From contig OY294046.1 in assembly GCA_958510825.1 (NCBI GenBank), positions 73,665,808-73,729,807 of the forward strand: a stretch of DNA of 64,000 nucleotides, in the 5' to 3' direction. Under the pieces are notes generated by a model that did not search any database, was not told the origin of the DNA, and saw only the letters and a list, made by a program, of their open reading frames with translations. Every line of letters begins with the position of its first letter. Position 1 is the first letter of the stretch. This DNA is from Brachypterus glaber (lineage: Eukaryota > Arthropoda > Insecta > Coleoptera > Kateretidae). Positions 1-11,353 of the stretch are shown in pieces. A program made the position numbers and the translations under genes.

Positions 1-90
1 AAATAATTTTAATATTTTTTATACTGTTCATGCACAACGCTTTTAGATCCCGAACAATCAAGCCAAAAACGTTTTGCATTAGTTCAGATA

Positions 91-530
91 TGTTTTTGGG
101 ACATTTCCAAACAGATTTTAACAAAAATTGAAGTCACTCACGAAGCCGTTTTTAAATAAGGTCCTTCTTCTTCTTCTTCTTCTTCTTCAAGTTTTTCCTG
201 ACATCGCAATACGGAGTTTTTTCTATGACACACCCTATAGCATAGCTACTACCCATGATCCTCAATATAATTACGACCATTCACACGCCTACTTTGTTAA
301 TGTCCAAGATTACGGTCGTCTTATTTTACACATTATTAAAGTAGGCGTGTGAATGGTTGTGATTATATTGAGTATCATGGGTAGTACCTATGCTACAGGG
401 TGTGTCATAGAAAAAACTCCGTATGATGATGTCAGGAAAAACTTGAAGAAGAAGAATTACTTTATTTAAAAACGGCATCGTGAGCAATTTCAATTTTTTT
501 TTTAAACTGTTTGGAAAAGTCCCAAAAACA
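91..530. repeat. foldback (long inverted repeat) element
   Basis: Two arms of about 200 bases, 91-302 and 331-530, are imperfect reverse complements: tgtttttgggac near the left end pairs with gtcccaaaaaca at the right. The loop is under 30 bases. The arms include a (TTC)n run on the left and (GAA)n on the right. There is no coding capacity, so this is a foldback or MITE-type element. Confidence 0.75.
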
Positions 531-934
531 ACCTAAAATCAAAAAATCCGGGGTGGTTTGACTTTTCATTTAAATTTTTTAAGGCTAGCCGTGTCTGTAA
601 ATATATACTGATTGCCGTGTTGACTAATGAGTTTTACATGAAAAAGTTTACAACATTCCGTTTTTACAAGGGAATGATAAAGAATGAAAATACCGATGAC
701 GTGTAGCGTGAAATGAAAACAAAGAGTTATTAATTCGCTCATAAATCAAAAAATTTAAGAATTTGTGAGTATAATCAGATAAATTGAAACATTGACATAA
801 ATTTTATGAAAATCTCTACGCTTATTCAGATTTGTCATGTAAATATAAAAGGGAATTATGAATACAATTTCCTGTCAGACTGTCCTTAGGGTTGCCACTC
901 AAGCTCTGTTTTTATTTAAAATAAATTTGCTCGT
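531..934. other. AT-rich sequence, nothing recognised
   Basis: No ORF, hairpin or repeat family member was seen in this stretch. Confidence 0.5.
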
Positions 935-1362
935 ATACACGGAAAAAAAATTATAGCTAGGAGCGCTATAACACACATACCAAGCAAATTATAATCGCTT
1001 ATTATATAAATACAAGGCTTTCTCTTACAATTATGGCAGTCAGTGTAAAAATTTATATGAAATACTTTAATTGTTTAGTGAATAATAAAATATAACAAAT
1101 AGTATGGCATTTATAGCTTAAATAGATTTAATTATTGTCCGTGCTAATAATTTTTATAATATAATAAAATTTCTGTAAATTTATAATAGTGCCTGTAATA
1201 AATATAATCGTGTCTGTAATATATATAATCGTTTCCAATTTATTTTTAACATTATTAGTTATTGTGTCCCTTATAATCTATAGCTTAAATCACTATAATT
1301 TGCCACTGTTACCAAATATCTTATAATGTATAGCGCAGAGCCCACTAATTTCTTTCCGTGTA
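935..1362. repeat. MITE-like element with short terminal inverted repeats
   Basis: Ends tacacggaaa (left) and tttccgtgta (right) are inverted repeats, and subterminal gcgctata/tatagcgc also pair. The interior is very AT-rich and non-coding. Confidence 0.45.
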
Positions 1363-1508
1363 CAAATTAAAAATACTTTCTTTCCTAAAGCTTCGCCCAA
1401 TAAAGTTCCACTTTTTGGACTAAAATTGCTCCCTATTAATAATAATAATTGCGTAATTTTATTTCATATTGTTTTTATCACCAGTTTTAATAGTTATTTA
1501 TAAAACAA

Positions 1509-1617
1509 GGGCAAAAAGTTAAGTTTTTCGATTGAGTAGGTTTTTAGAAGCCTGCCGATCGGGCCCGATAATAAACCCGGTAATAATCCTACGAAATCGA
1601 AATTTAACTTTTTGCCC
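1509..1617. repeat. short palindromic MITE-like hairpin
   Basis: gggcaaaaagttaa at the left pairs with ttaactttttgccc at the right, giving a 109-base hairpin. The loop contains gatcgggcccgat. Non-coding. Confidence 0.6.
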
Positions 1618-2876
1618 GTGTATTATACAACATTTTTCATTCAATTCAAAAGTATTTCTTTTTAGTGTCTTATTACTTATCTATCATAGTTATCCATGAC
1701 AAATTGCCATCCAGTCAAATCGCTAAAAAACAATTAAATCGTTTCATTTGCGTGCGGTTTTATTTTCAAATTAAAAAAGCTATAGCTTGGTGATTAATTT
1801 CTGTTAAAATGTGTCATTTATGAAAATAGTAATACTTCTGAACCGTTCTATGAATATTATAAAATTTGAAATTGATTTAACAATTGAAATTTTGTGTTTT
1901 TAATTTATTTTAGTAGATGAATACAGATTAATCAGTTATCATATATTTTGAGGTTATGTTATAGAAGAAATTTTTATTTTGTATGAAATGATTATAATAA
2001 CTGTATCTGGTCAAAAAGAACAGTTAGTTCAAGACCAAAAGTGACCTAAAGGTCATATTTCTTTATAAATATTACAGTAAAGGTAAAGCATCTTCTTTTA
2101 AAAAGCTTAAAAATAACAAGTTTTAGTTAGCGAGCGAAAAAACTTTTTGGCCCTAAAACATGAACAAAAAGTGTCTCTTTTAGAATCAATCGAATAAAAA
2201 ACTATAACTACCTTGAGAAACGTCACTCCCAGACGTAATAGAAATATGTACCTAATCGTACTTTGACCAATGTTTGATAATGACATCTCTTTAAAATAAA
2301 ATCTCATCCATCTATATAAACAATCGCAATATATTTTTCCTAAAATTAGTAAACGTCAAACACATAATCTCAAATTGACAAACTAAATTTTTGCGTTTTT
2401 TTGCTGTTTAGGTGTTAGGTCGTAGGAAAAATAGTATACGCACCTCGACGCAAACCATTACAGTGCACATCGAGTAATTTTTTTATTTTATTATATTTAA
2501 TTTTTTTATGCCTTCTTAGTGGCCCTAGCTGTTATAAGCATTAAAATATTTTCAGGCATTTGCTTATCATTTATTCTCGCGTGCTGCGGTTTTTAGAATT
2601 TCCGTTTTGCGGCTAGCCAGCTACTGACTTAACCCAATAATAAGATTAAACTTAAAATTCGTCGAATCATTCGTTTACAACCAGATCTGCAGAAGAAGAA
2701 AACCATAAACATATCACACGGGTCTATATGGTAAAAACACAGTAAGACCAGTAAGATTTTTAATTTGTCATTTCGCCTTTAATTTTTTGTTTAGTTTTAG
2801 CAACAAAAATTTGCTTTGAACGTTTTTTTTTAACATTAAAAAAAAAACAATAAAAAACCCTGAATAAAACTTATGC
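1618..2876. other. AT-rich non-coding sequence
   Basis: Only short chance ORFs are present. No repeat family shared with the rest of the window was recognised. Confidence 0.5.
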
Positions 2877-3181
2877 CTTATAAAAAAAGTTCTTATAAAC
2901 ATGTCTAAAAATGCGTCGTTAGGGAGCTAAGCCCCTTTGAATGTGGCTAAAAAATTCGGTTTTTATTTAATAACTCAGGAATGTTTTGAGGTACAGCAGC
3001 GAGGTTTTGAACGTAAATTAAGCTTAATAAGGCCCATCTTCGCATGCTATCTTCATGTACGCATTTTAAACAGGGGTGTGCGAAACTGGGGGGTCTTAGA
3101 CTTAGCTCCCTTACGAGGCATTTTTAGACATATGCTTATAGGAACTTTTTTTCATATTTTCCTATGTAGAATCACCCCTTA
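2877..3181. repeat. repeat family with 'agggagcta...cccctttgaa' core, copy 1
   Basis: The left end (agttcttataaacatgtcta) and right end (tagacatatgcttataggaac) are imperfect inverted repeats. The interior, including gtggctaaaaaattcggttt, recurs at 11696-12075, and diverged relatives occur at 8230-8450 and 51579-52312. The right end carries agaatcacccctta, found in other copies as the element end. Confidence 0.65.
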
Positions 3182-3600
3182 AAATTAATGGATAATATGG
3201 ATAATTATAATTAAAAGAAATCTTAATAAAAAATAATAAATAATTATTTTTTGCACTGGAAATCTAAATCTCCAGACGGTTTAATAACTTAAGAGAATAT
3301 TTTTCACTTAGCTTTGCATGAAATGAAATAAAATGTGATCCAATGGGTTTCTGGATTTTAATAATGAATTTTAATTAAATTTAACGACGAGACATTATAT
3401 AAAATTGACTAAAATCTAAATTAAATGTATCCCCGTAAAATTTAATTGGGTCTCTGTTTATGAATGGACACAATGGCTGCCTGAAAATGGAAACCATTTC
3501 TAATAACACTCCGTAACATACATAATGCTTGACATTTGATTGTATACTCTTTGCATTATATAAATACTTATTATTTAATCGTATGATAATATCATGATAT
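3182..3600. other. AT-rich sequence, nothing recognised
   Basis: No supported gene or repeat boundary was found between the two neighbouring repeats. Confidence 0.45.
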
Positions 3601-4306
3601 ACAGTGCGGTCCAAAAGTCACCCCCCGCCCTTTTAACTTTTGAACGAGTTGAGATATCGACTTCAAATTTAGAACTCTTAAATAAGACAACTTAAGCTAT
3701 CTTTTAGCATATATTTGATATTTTAAGCTCTTAAAATGTGGGCAGGGGGGCATGGGGGGGACATTTTTTTAAATGGAAAGGGGGGTCGTGTGATACATCA
3801 TTTTAAAGCTTATAAAATTCTCTATTTAAACTAACATTTTTAAATTTTTAAAAAATGTTTTTTAAGGTTTTGATTTTTCAATTTTTTGTTCTAAAACGAT
3901 TTTTTAAGTTTTTTTTATAAATTTTTATTTATGTCAACTAAAATTAGTTTAAAAGTATAATTAACATTTTTTTATGATTAAATTAGGCATTTTTAAAAAA
4001 TTATTTGTTGTTTTTAGAGGAATTTTGACATTAATACACATTTTCAACCCCATTTTAAACCCAATTTTTTTCTTTTAATTTAAAAATATGGAGTTAAATA
4101 GAGAATTTTATAAGCTTTAAAATGATGTATTACACGACCCCCCATTAAAAAAAATGTGCCCCATGCCCCCCTGTCCATTTTAAGAGCTGAAAGTATTAAA
4201 TATATGCTAAAAGATAGTTTGTCTTATTTAAATGTTCCAAATTTGAAGTCGATATCTCAACTGGTTCAAAAGTTAAGAGGGGGGGGTGACTTTTGGACCG
4301 CTCTGT
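3601..4306. mobile_element. TIR element, 'cggtccaaaagtca' family, copy 1
   Basis: Starts acagtgcggtccaaaagtca and ends with the reverse complement tgacttttggaccgctctgt. The inverted arms are well over 100 bases, with G/C runs just inside each end. The AT-rich interior has no transposase ORF, so the copy is non-autonomous. Other copies are at 21888-22833 (interior inverted) and 60406-60755 (inside a spalt intron). Confidence 0.8.
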
Positions 4307-5051
4307 ATTTATTGGACTCAAAATCAAGTGTCAATAAAAACGCAAAAATTATTTTAAAATTAGTTTGTCAATTTTAGGTTATGTGTTTGACGTTTACTAA
4401 TTTTCTGACAGCAGATATGTAAAATCAGATAATTCTCACTTCCCAACCATTGTCATAGGCAACGGGTGGAAAATAGGCACTAACTACTAACTAGGCCGTA
4501 AAAAAATATGTTTATTACTTTATTTTTAAATAAATTATTTTTTAAATGCTATGTTTTCGTTTTGGCGAGCTTACTTGAAACCAAAGGAACGGCGAAACAA
4601 AGGAAAAAGAATTTTCAGAATTTGATCAGAGGAATTTTGGTAAAAGATTCTCAAGACTCATTAAGAATTTAAAAAATTCAAAAGCAAACCTACAGCTTGC
4701 GAAGAGTATAATAAAACCGAAACATAGTGGAAATAAACATTAATTAAAGCAAAAGATTTATCCTATGTCAAAAATAACCCACGCTAAACTATCAGATAAT
4801 ATCAAAGGTAATAAAATGCGGGCATATTTAAAGCCGATTCGAGATCACAATCAGATAGGACCTATATCTAGTAATGGATGATCCTCGGCTCTAAATTTTA
4901 TTACTTAATGTACTATCCATTATTTTACATGAAAATATACTATAAATAGATTTGATTTAAAGCTTCAATGTAAAAATTTTAACCCTTCAAAATATATCAT
5001 AAATATTTTTATAAATTTTTCCCATTCAGATAATCATATTGTTTATTAGGA
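4307..5051. other. AT-rich sequence, nothing recognised
   Basis: No gene, hairpin or shared repeat was identified. Confidence 0.45.
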
Positions 5052-6040
5052 TTACACAGGCCCACAAAATTTTTTTTTTCTGAGGATTCCAGTATGATAT
5101 TCCTATGTATTTTTTCCCGCTGAAACTGAATCCGCAACCGGTTTAACCCCTACACGTCAGAATTTTGACATAACCTCAAAAAACACCCGAAAAACTACTG
5201 AAACCTCTAAAATCATCTGTGCCATACCACTGTCACCCCCCTGTTCCCAAATTGCTAATTCTAAAACCCCAAAAACCCATAATCCCCTAACCTCATAATA
5301 CCATAGCCGCATAACCTCCAAACCCCGTAACCTGATTAAGTAGAAAAATCTAGTTTGGGAAAATAGAAAAAATTCTTCAGTTTTTTTTTTGTGGTACATA
5401 GTCATAGGTAAGTAACTCTATAACCCCAAAATCCCCCAACACCATAACCTCAAAATCCCTTCACTTCGTAACCCCATATACTATATCCCCTTAATCCCGT
5501 TATCCTATTCTGTGAAGAAGTCCGGTTAAAAAAATAATGAAGTAGACCTTCACTCACAAAACTCTTATGATTTTGAGAACCGGACTTCTCCACAGAATAG
5601 GATGATGGGGTTAAGAGATTATAATATATGGGGTTACGGAGTGAAGGGGTTAGGAGGTGTAATGGGATTTTAGGGTTATACAGTTACTTATTCATAACTA
5701 TATTCTACAAGAAAATTTCACGTAATTATTCTGTTTTCCCGAACCAGATTTTTCTACTTAATGAAGTTACAGGGTTTTGAGGTTATGGAGTAATGGTATT
5801 CCGAGGTGAGGGGATTATGGGGTTACGAAATTACGAATTTGGAGGAAGGGGGTGAAAGTGGTATGGAGTAGATGATTTTAGCGGTGTCAGTAGTTTTTCG
5901 GGTGTTTTTTGAGGTTATGTCAAAATCCTGACGTGTAGGGGTTAAACGGGTTACGGATTCGGTTTCAGCGGGAAAAAATACATAGGAATATCATATTGGA
6001 ATCCAAGACTCACAATTTTTTTTTTTGTGGGCTTGTGTTA
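5052..6040. repeat. 1-kb foldback element
   Basis: The whole element is one imperfect palindrome centred near 5545. Left end acacaggcccacaaaa pairs with ttttgtgggcttgtgt at the right, and the centre pairs tattctgtgaagaagtccgg with ccggacttctccacagaata. The arms contain degenerate short repeats of the type ccccataacct / aggttatgggg. No coding sequence. Confidence 0.8.
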
Positions 6041-6112
6041 TTTTTAAAAACCATGTGTGTTCAAGTATTTTTAAATCGTGGTATTGATCCTCATTTAATC
6101 ATTTTTTATTTT

Positions 6113-6809
6113 ACATCGGCACTTAGTGCTACTAAGAGTGCCGATGTATTGAAATCTTCGCCGAAAAGTCAAAATCTTTGACCACGTTTTTTCACATTTC
6201 TCGACGTTTTAGACCATTCGAAATCAGTAAAAAAAAAATTTGCGTCCGTCTGTCTGTCTATCTGTCTGGGTGTAAACTCTCTAACTCCATTTCTACATGA
6301 GATATCGACTTGCGGTTTTTTGCATATTGTTTCTTATCGTATTCCGAAGAGCTGATTAGATTTTGGGGGTAAACGATTGGGGGTAATGTGGTAAAAATAG
6401 GGTAAAACTCCTATTTTTAGCGTTTTTTGTTTATAATTAAGGCAATTATTATTGTATTTGGTTAATTTAGCACTTATATAAAAGATAATTTTAAATTGGT
6501 CAAAAAATGTTATAAACAACGTTTTCCTAAAACGCATTGTTTTCGAGATATTGGCGTTTAAAGCAGTAAAAGGTTTTTTTTAGCATATCTCACATATTTA
6601 TAACCCGATTTCAAAAAATTATATTTTAAATAAAAGCACTTTTTAACCCCTATAAAAATGTTATACAGTTTTTTGCTAGAATATAATGTTTTAAAGATAC
6701 AGAATTTAAAATCAAACAAAACACCTAGTTTAAAATTTGCAAACTAGATGGCTCTAGTGTACAATAGTACCGATGTTTTGACAGGGTGCTTGCAACGTTT
6801 CATCTAGTT
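6113..6809 (+). mobile_element. Helentron/HINE-like element with (GTCT)n, copy 1
   Basis: Begins with a perfect hairpin (acatcggcac ... gtgccgatgt, 35 bases), then a (gtctgtct)n tract near 6245-6270, and ends gcaacgtttcatctagtt. A sequence related to the terminal hairpin (accgatgt) lies near the other end. Five further copies occur in this window, in both orientations. Non-autonomous Helentrons (DINE-1/HINE type) are known for a short terminal hairpin, subterminal inverted repeats and a GTCY microsatellite, so this assignment fits, but classical Helitron ends are not evident. No coding. Confidence 0.6.
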
Positions 6810-6965
6810 TATATTATATTACACCACATTTTGAATTATCCAACGTTATATCATTCATACCTATCCTAATTTTAAAAGAATGGTGCACACTTCTACATAA
6901 AAAGAAGCTTAATAAATAATATCAGAAAAAAATTAACGTTTCGGGAATAAGTCTTATTTTTAGCT

Positions 6966-7206
6966 ATGGGAACGTTCAAGTGTTACGTTACGCAAATTGT
7001 ACCAAAATACATACACTTCATACCCTGTTTCTTGCGTTATTAAAAGCTGTAGAGATTTTATGTTTTGGCTACCCCCAAATAGGGGGTGTGTTGAGGGGAG
7101 GTAGCTAAAATATAAAATCTCTAGAGCCTTTTATAACGCGGGAACCGGGGTATGAAGTGTATGAATTTTGGTACAATTTGCGTTACGTAACACTTGGACT
7201 TTCCCT
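6966..7206. repeat. foldback element, about 240 bases
   Basis: gtgttacgttacgcaaattg near the left end pairs with caatttgcgttacgtaacac at the right. The loop holds ctacccccaaatagggggt. The terminal tatgggaa/ttccctat also pair. Non-coding. Confidence 0.75.
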
Positions 7207-8229
7207 ATGTAATTCAGATTTTTTATTAAAAGGAAAACATGAAACTGCAATGTTATTTTTGTTTGATATAATATATGAAATCAGAATAGAAGACTTAAAA
7301 AGGCAAAATGCAGCCATAGGACTGACGTATGTCCAATTAGTATATGTTTAAAATCATCTGGATCTGGCTTAAATCTGAAATGCTCATGTCAGTCAGTGGA
7401 CTTTTGCCCGGCTAGAACCCGGTTGATTTTGATCTTTCAAGGGTTATTACACCATTGTCCCATCCATCTATATGTAAATACGCTGACATATACCATTTTT
7501 GTAACAGCTCGCTCGAAAATAAATCGAAATAACAAAGCCAACTTTGCTCAAATATACGAAAAATACATGCAAATCCCGATTAAAACAGATAGAGAATACC
7601 CCATTGTCCGTAACTCCCTTATGCTTTATTACCGTATAATTTGTAAACATAATTCAGACATTTGATAAGAGTAAATGCCATATCTACTAATAAATTAACA
7701 TTTTAACATAATTTACAAATTTGTAATGTAGGATAAGGGTTTTAGAATAAGTATGTATTATGTGACAGCGTGGTATGCATACATTACGAGTAAAATATGA
7801 ACTCGTTGATTCTAAGTAGCATTTATTAGTGCACCGTGTATGCAAGATATTTAAAAAGAAAATCATTCATTATCCTTAAAAGGCCAGGCACTGAATTCAT
7901 AAAAGGGGGCTTTCACTGCAAAAGGTCGAGAGTTCTAATTTGGTAGATTTGTATAGTTTGGTATCCTCATTAATAATCCGAGTTTTCGACCTTGAGCGAC
8001 CGCCGCTCGCGCCGCCGTATTGGAAAAATGGTACCGAAAACCGGTTTTTCGAAAATAACTTCTCTCCAACGCCACCTAGGTTAAAAATAGCTATTAGAAA
8101 AATTATAGAGCATGAAATTTCCTGCAACTTTTGTAAAAAGCATTTTTCAATCAGATAAGTAGTTGAAGAGTTACAGCGGACTCAAGCTCAGCAAATTTCT
8201 ACAATATACAATCTATGTATTTACTGAAA
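7207..8229. other. non-coding, no repeat recognised
   Basis: Short ORFs here look like chance. A small GC-richer patch at 7980-8080 has no matching partner in the window. Confidence 0.4.
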
Positions 8230-8450
8230 TATAGAGAAAATACAGGCTGATCAGTAGCCAAAATGAGCCCTAAGGGAGCTACGGGCCTTCGAAGATGGAT
8301 TGAATGGGGAACAAAAGAAGCACCAATAAAATTTAAAATTAAAATTAAAATTTAATGATTCTTCATTTAAAACTAAGCAAAAAATGATTCTTCACACCTA
8401 AATTTAATATTAAAGGAGTAACAGCTTTCTTTACTTTCTTAGAGAAAAAA
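8230..8450. repeat. fragment related to the 51.6-52.3 kb TIR element
   Basis: The motif aaaatgagccctaagggagc, followed by ccttcgaagatg and a segment about gcaccaataaaattt, matches in reverse complement the right half of the element at 51579-52312. No complete ends are seen. Confidence 0.55.
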
Positions 8451-8640
8451 ATTGGTGGGTCACTATTGCACCATACATTGTGTTCATTTTGGGCCACTAT
8501 TGCATTACGAACTAGATCTGACCTTCAACAACACGTTTTTTTTAGTAGATCTAACCTATTTTAGATTTTAAGCTTTCACGGCCATTAAGATATAAAGAAC
8601 TTTCACTTTCGGGTTTAGACCGTGTTAATGGATTTTCACT

Positions 8641-8684
8641 TTCCGACGTTTTGTCTCTTACTACTAGAGACATCTTCAGGGATT
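8641..8684 (-). ncRNA. hammerhead-ribozyme-like motif, core mutated (left arm)
   Basis: On the minus strand: CTGAAGA, one extra T, a 6-bp stem GTCTCT/AGAGAC, then AAAACGTC where the intact right-arm copy has GAAACGTC. The conserved G of the GAAA box is replaced by A, which should abolish cleavage. Flanking TCC/GGA can form stem I. Confidence 0.55.
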
Positions 8685-8726
8685 AATCTGAAACTAAGTT
8701 TCGAATCAACTTGTGTCACTATTTAT

Positions 8727-9071
8727 GACGAGTTGTGGTTATTCACCCGTGACGAGGTTTTTCCTATCAAAGACTTCCATATTGCAGGTAAGTGGTAACC
8801 AGTGTCCCGATTGATATTGTTAGGATGCTTGATGATTTCTATCGATTCCCGTATCTTCCTTGGCATTTTCTGTTTTCTGTTAATATTTGTTTTGTTTCAG
8901 ACAAACTGATTTTATGACCTGTTTCATGTACATGTTCGGCTACTGCCGATAAGGAAATTTGTTTCTTTCTTATATTGCGCTCATGCTCTTGAAGTCTTGT
9001 AGAAATTTTTCTCTTAGTTTCACCTATGTAAACCGTACCACAGGAGCAGGGTATTTTATATACGCCTTCTG
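8727..9071 (-). pseudogene. Penelope-like GIY-YIG endonuclease fragment, left arm
   Basis: On the minus strand this reads as the same YKIPCSCGTVYIGETK... protein as the right arm, but one base is missing in the A-run just before the atgccaagg stretch (about 8868), which shifts the frame. The reverse transcriptase domain that should precede it is absent. It is therefore a broken retroelement remnant, not a host gene. Confidence 0.75.
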
Positions 9072-9145
9072 CGCCTTCTGCGTATATAAAATACCCTGCT
9101 CCTGTGGTACGGTTTACATAGGTGAAACTAAGAAAAAAATTTCTA

Positions 9146-9490
9146 GGCGTATATAAAATACCCTGCTCCTGTGGTACGGTTTACATAGGTGAAACTAAGA
9201 GAAAAATTTCTACAAGACTTCAAGAGCATGAGCGCAATATAAGAAAGAAACAAATTTCCTTATCGGCAGTAGCCGAACATGTACATGAAACAGGTCATAA
9301 AATCAATTTGTCTGAAACAAAACAAATATTAACAGAAAACAGAAAAATGCCAAGGAAGATGCGGGAATCGATAGAAATCATCAAGCATCCTAACAATATC
9401 AATCGGGACACTGGTTACCACTTACCTGCAATATGGAAGTCTTTGATAGGAAAAACCTCGTCACGGGTGAATAACCACAACTCGTCATAA
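9146..9490 (+). pseudogene. Penelope-like GIY-YIG endonuclease fragment, right arm
   Basis: An open frame of about 115 codons encodes the C-terminal endonuclease of a Penelope-like element. It starts with YKIPCSCGTVYIGETK (the Y-x-I ... Y-I-G core), followed by the EH, SAVAEHVHETGH and RESIEI blocks typical of this domain, and ends VNNHNSS-stop. Such enzymes nick target DNA during retrotransposition. The reverse transcriptase and the protein start are missing; the ATG at 9122 lies in the duplicated junction and is not a natural start. The frame is intact from the GIY-YIG core to the stop, so the copy looks fairly young. Confidence 0.85.
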
Positions 9491-9530
9491 ATAGTGACAC
9501 AAGTTGATTCGAAACTTAGTTTCAGATTAA

Positions 9531-9571
9531 TCCCTGAAGATGTCTCTAGTAGTAAGAGACGAAACGTCGGA
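9531..9571 (+). ncRNA. hammerhead-ribozyme-like motif of Penelope-like element
   Basis: Core boxes CTGAAGA (9534-9540) and GAAA (9561-9564) flank a perfect 6-bp stem II (GTCTCT 9542-9547 with AGAGAC 9555-9560). ACGT (9564-9567) is a self-complementary minimal stem III, followed by C at the expected cleavage position, and TCC/GGA form stem I. One extra T sits between CTGAAGA and stem II. Penelope-like elements are known to carry hammerheads with very short stem III. Activity is inferred, not shown. Confidence 0.65.
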
Positions 9572-10644
9572 GAGTGAAAATCCATTAACACGGTCTAAAC
9601 CCGAAAGTGAAAGTTCTTTATATCTAACCTCACATTTTACTTTGAAATTTTAATTATTTTTACATGTAAAAGAAATGTTCGGTAACAAAATAGTCAAAGT
9701 ACCAATAATTATAACTTATGAATAGTTAAATAAACGTTTTTTTTGCTGTTCTTGGAGTAATTACCTTTAAAAATGAAGAATAACTAATGCGTAAACATTG
9801 TTCAAGTATGGATTTCATTTCCTATGATCTCAAAGTTTAAGGTAAGTTGTAATTATTTTTTATAAATAAAGCAAAATGTACAAAATTGGTAACATAACGC
9901 TCCTGCATTTGTGCAGAAAATTATTTGTTTTGGGGCGAACAAATAACTTTCTCGATAAAACAAATTTTGGCTTTTTTAAGAATCTTTCTAAAAATATCTT
10001 TATAAATCATTGGTAAAACTTGCCTTGTTAGCTTTTTTAAGAATAAAATGTTTAATGATGCAGATGGCTTTTTCAACGCCCCCAATAAAATTTTTGACTG
10101 GTAGCCTATACCTGTGGGTCACTCTTGCACTAATAAAAGCGATAATTTTAATAATGCTTTAAATGCTTGTATCGTGCCAAAAATAAAACCCTCTGTTATG
10201 AGGGTGGTATGTAATGAATGTCCTTATTACATTTATAAAAAAAACGCAAACCTCAAAAAAACACATATGGGCCACTCTTGCACTATACGCCTCATATATG
10301 CCTGACTACTTAGAACTCCTTAGCTGAGTTTTCGTAAAAAATAAAACGATCTGCATTGAATCCCACCTGTCTGTCGACAGGAGATCAGCTGCTTACGGTA
10401 AAGAGTCAGTTGCTCATTTGAATACGTACAAATACACCCCCACAGAATGTTTCCGGGCTCACACCTGTTCTAGACATCGATACAGCCGAAATATAATGAA
10501 ATTACAACCTTTCCCGAGGATACATTGTGATCATTAATAACCACGAATACCAGAGGCAATATGCTCAATGAATTATTTTTATAATCGGGAATAAGGCATA
10601 GGCTTATAGTTTTTATAACCTGCTATATGCAAATGTTCCAATCA

Positions 10645-10960
10645 ACTTGCTCTTTTTAACCGACTTCCAAAAAAGGAGGATGTTATCAATTCGACGTGTG
10701 ACTTTGTTTTTTTAAGTATGTTCCCGCATAAATTTGGAACGGATGAACGGAATTTGATGAAACCTTTTGCTACTTAAAGAGGACATTCCTGAGGTGGTCC
10801 CGTTTTAATTTGACGCTCGGATAATGCCGGATAAGCCGGATAATCAAGATAAATCTGATCGTGTTAACGCAATTTCACTTAAAACCGGCTTAATTTGGTT
10901 CCAATACCAACCAAATCTTTAGAAAATGTTCGGAAAACTCGGATAAGTCGGATAACTTGA
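10645..10960. repeat. dispersed repeat with 'aaccgacttccaaaaaagga' start
   Basis: The segment beginning ttaaccgacttccaaaaaag resembles a sequence I know as a frequent dispersed repeat in insect genomes. It is followed by clustered cggataa units (10818-10850 and 10938-10955). No coding. Confidence 0.4.
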
Positions 10961-11353
10961 TTAAGGGGTCACTCAAATATTACGGCAGGCTAAAAATCTT
11001 GTAAATGCCGCTAAACTTGTTTCTGTGGACCTGCAATATTAAAATACCAAGAGAAAAATATAAAATTTGTGATTATACCATAAGGCGTTATTTGATTATT
11101 ACTTAACGCTTAAAGTTTTACAAAGATTTTATTTAGTATTTCGTTTAAAATAAGGCTGGTTGGACTCTTGGTCGCTGAAATAAAGATACTACTAAATTTA
11201 TTTGTTAGAAATTTATCTTTAAGATAATAACGCCACAACGCACTAATAGTGCGTTGTGACGTAAGCAGCTTGCCGAGATGGAAGGACAACTATAATTTAG
11301 GTTAGATGACCTTACAGATCTACAAGTTCTGTGTCTCTAAAAAGTAAAAATAA

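Larger units (their letters stand above)
8571..9632. mobile_element. two Penelope-like element 3' ends joined head to head
   Basis: A large inverted repeat: the left arm (8571-9064) is the reverse complement of the right arm (9215-9632). Each arm carries the C-terminal GIY-YIG endonuclease region of a Penelope-like retroelement followed by a hammerhead-like motif and a shared 3' tail (ttaacacggtctaaacccga). At the centre, a 67-base unit (cgtatataaaataccctgct...) is present twice in tandem (9081-9147, 9148-9214). The reverse transcriptase is missing from both arms, so both are 5'-truncated and dead. Confidence 0.85.
8455..10290. repeat. four dispersed copies of a 'gg(g/t)cactcttgcac' motif
   Basis: gggtcactattgcacc (8457), gggccactattgcatt (about 8494), gggtcactcttgcact (10118) and gggccactcttgcact (10269) lie on both sides of the Penelope-like insertion. 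They suggest one older repeat that was split by the retroelement. The rest of 9650-10640 shows no other feature. Confidence 0.45.

Noticed and set aside
7396..7665. 89-codon frame as a retroelement fragment
   Set aside because: No recognisable motif and no flanking element structure.
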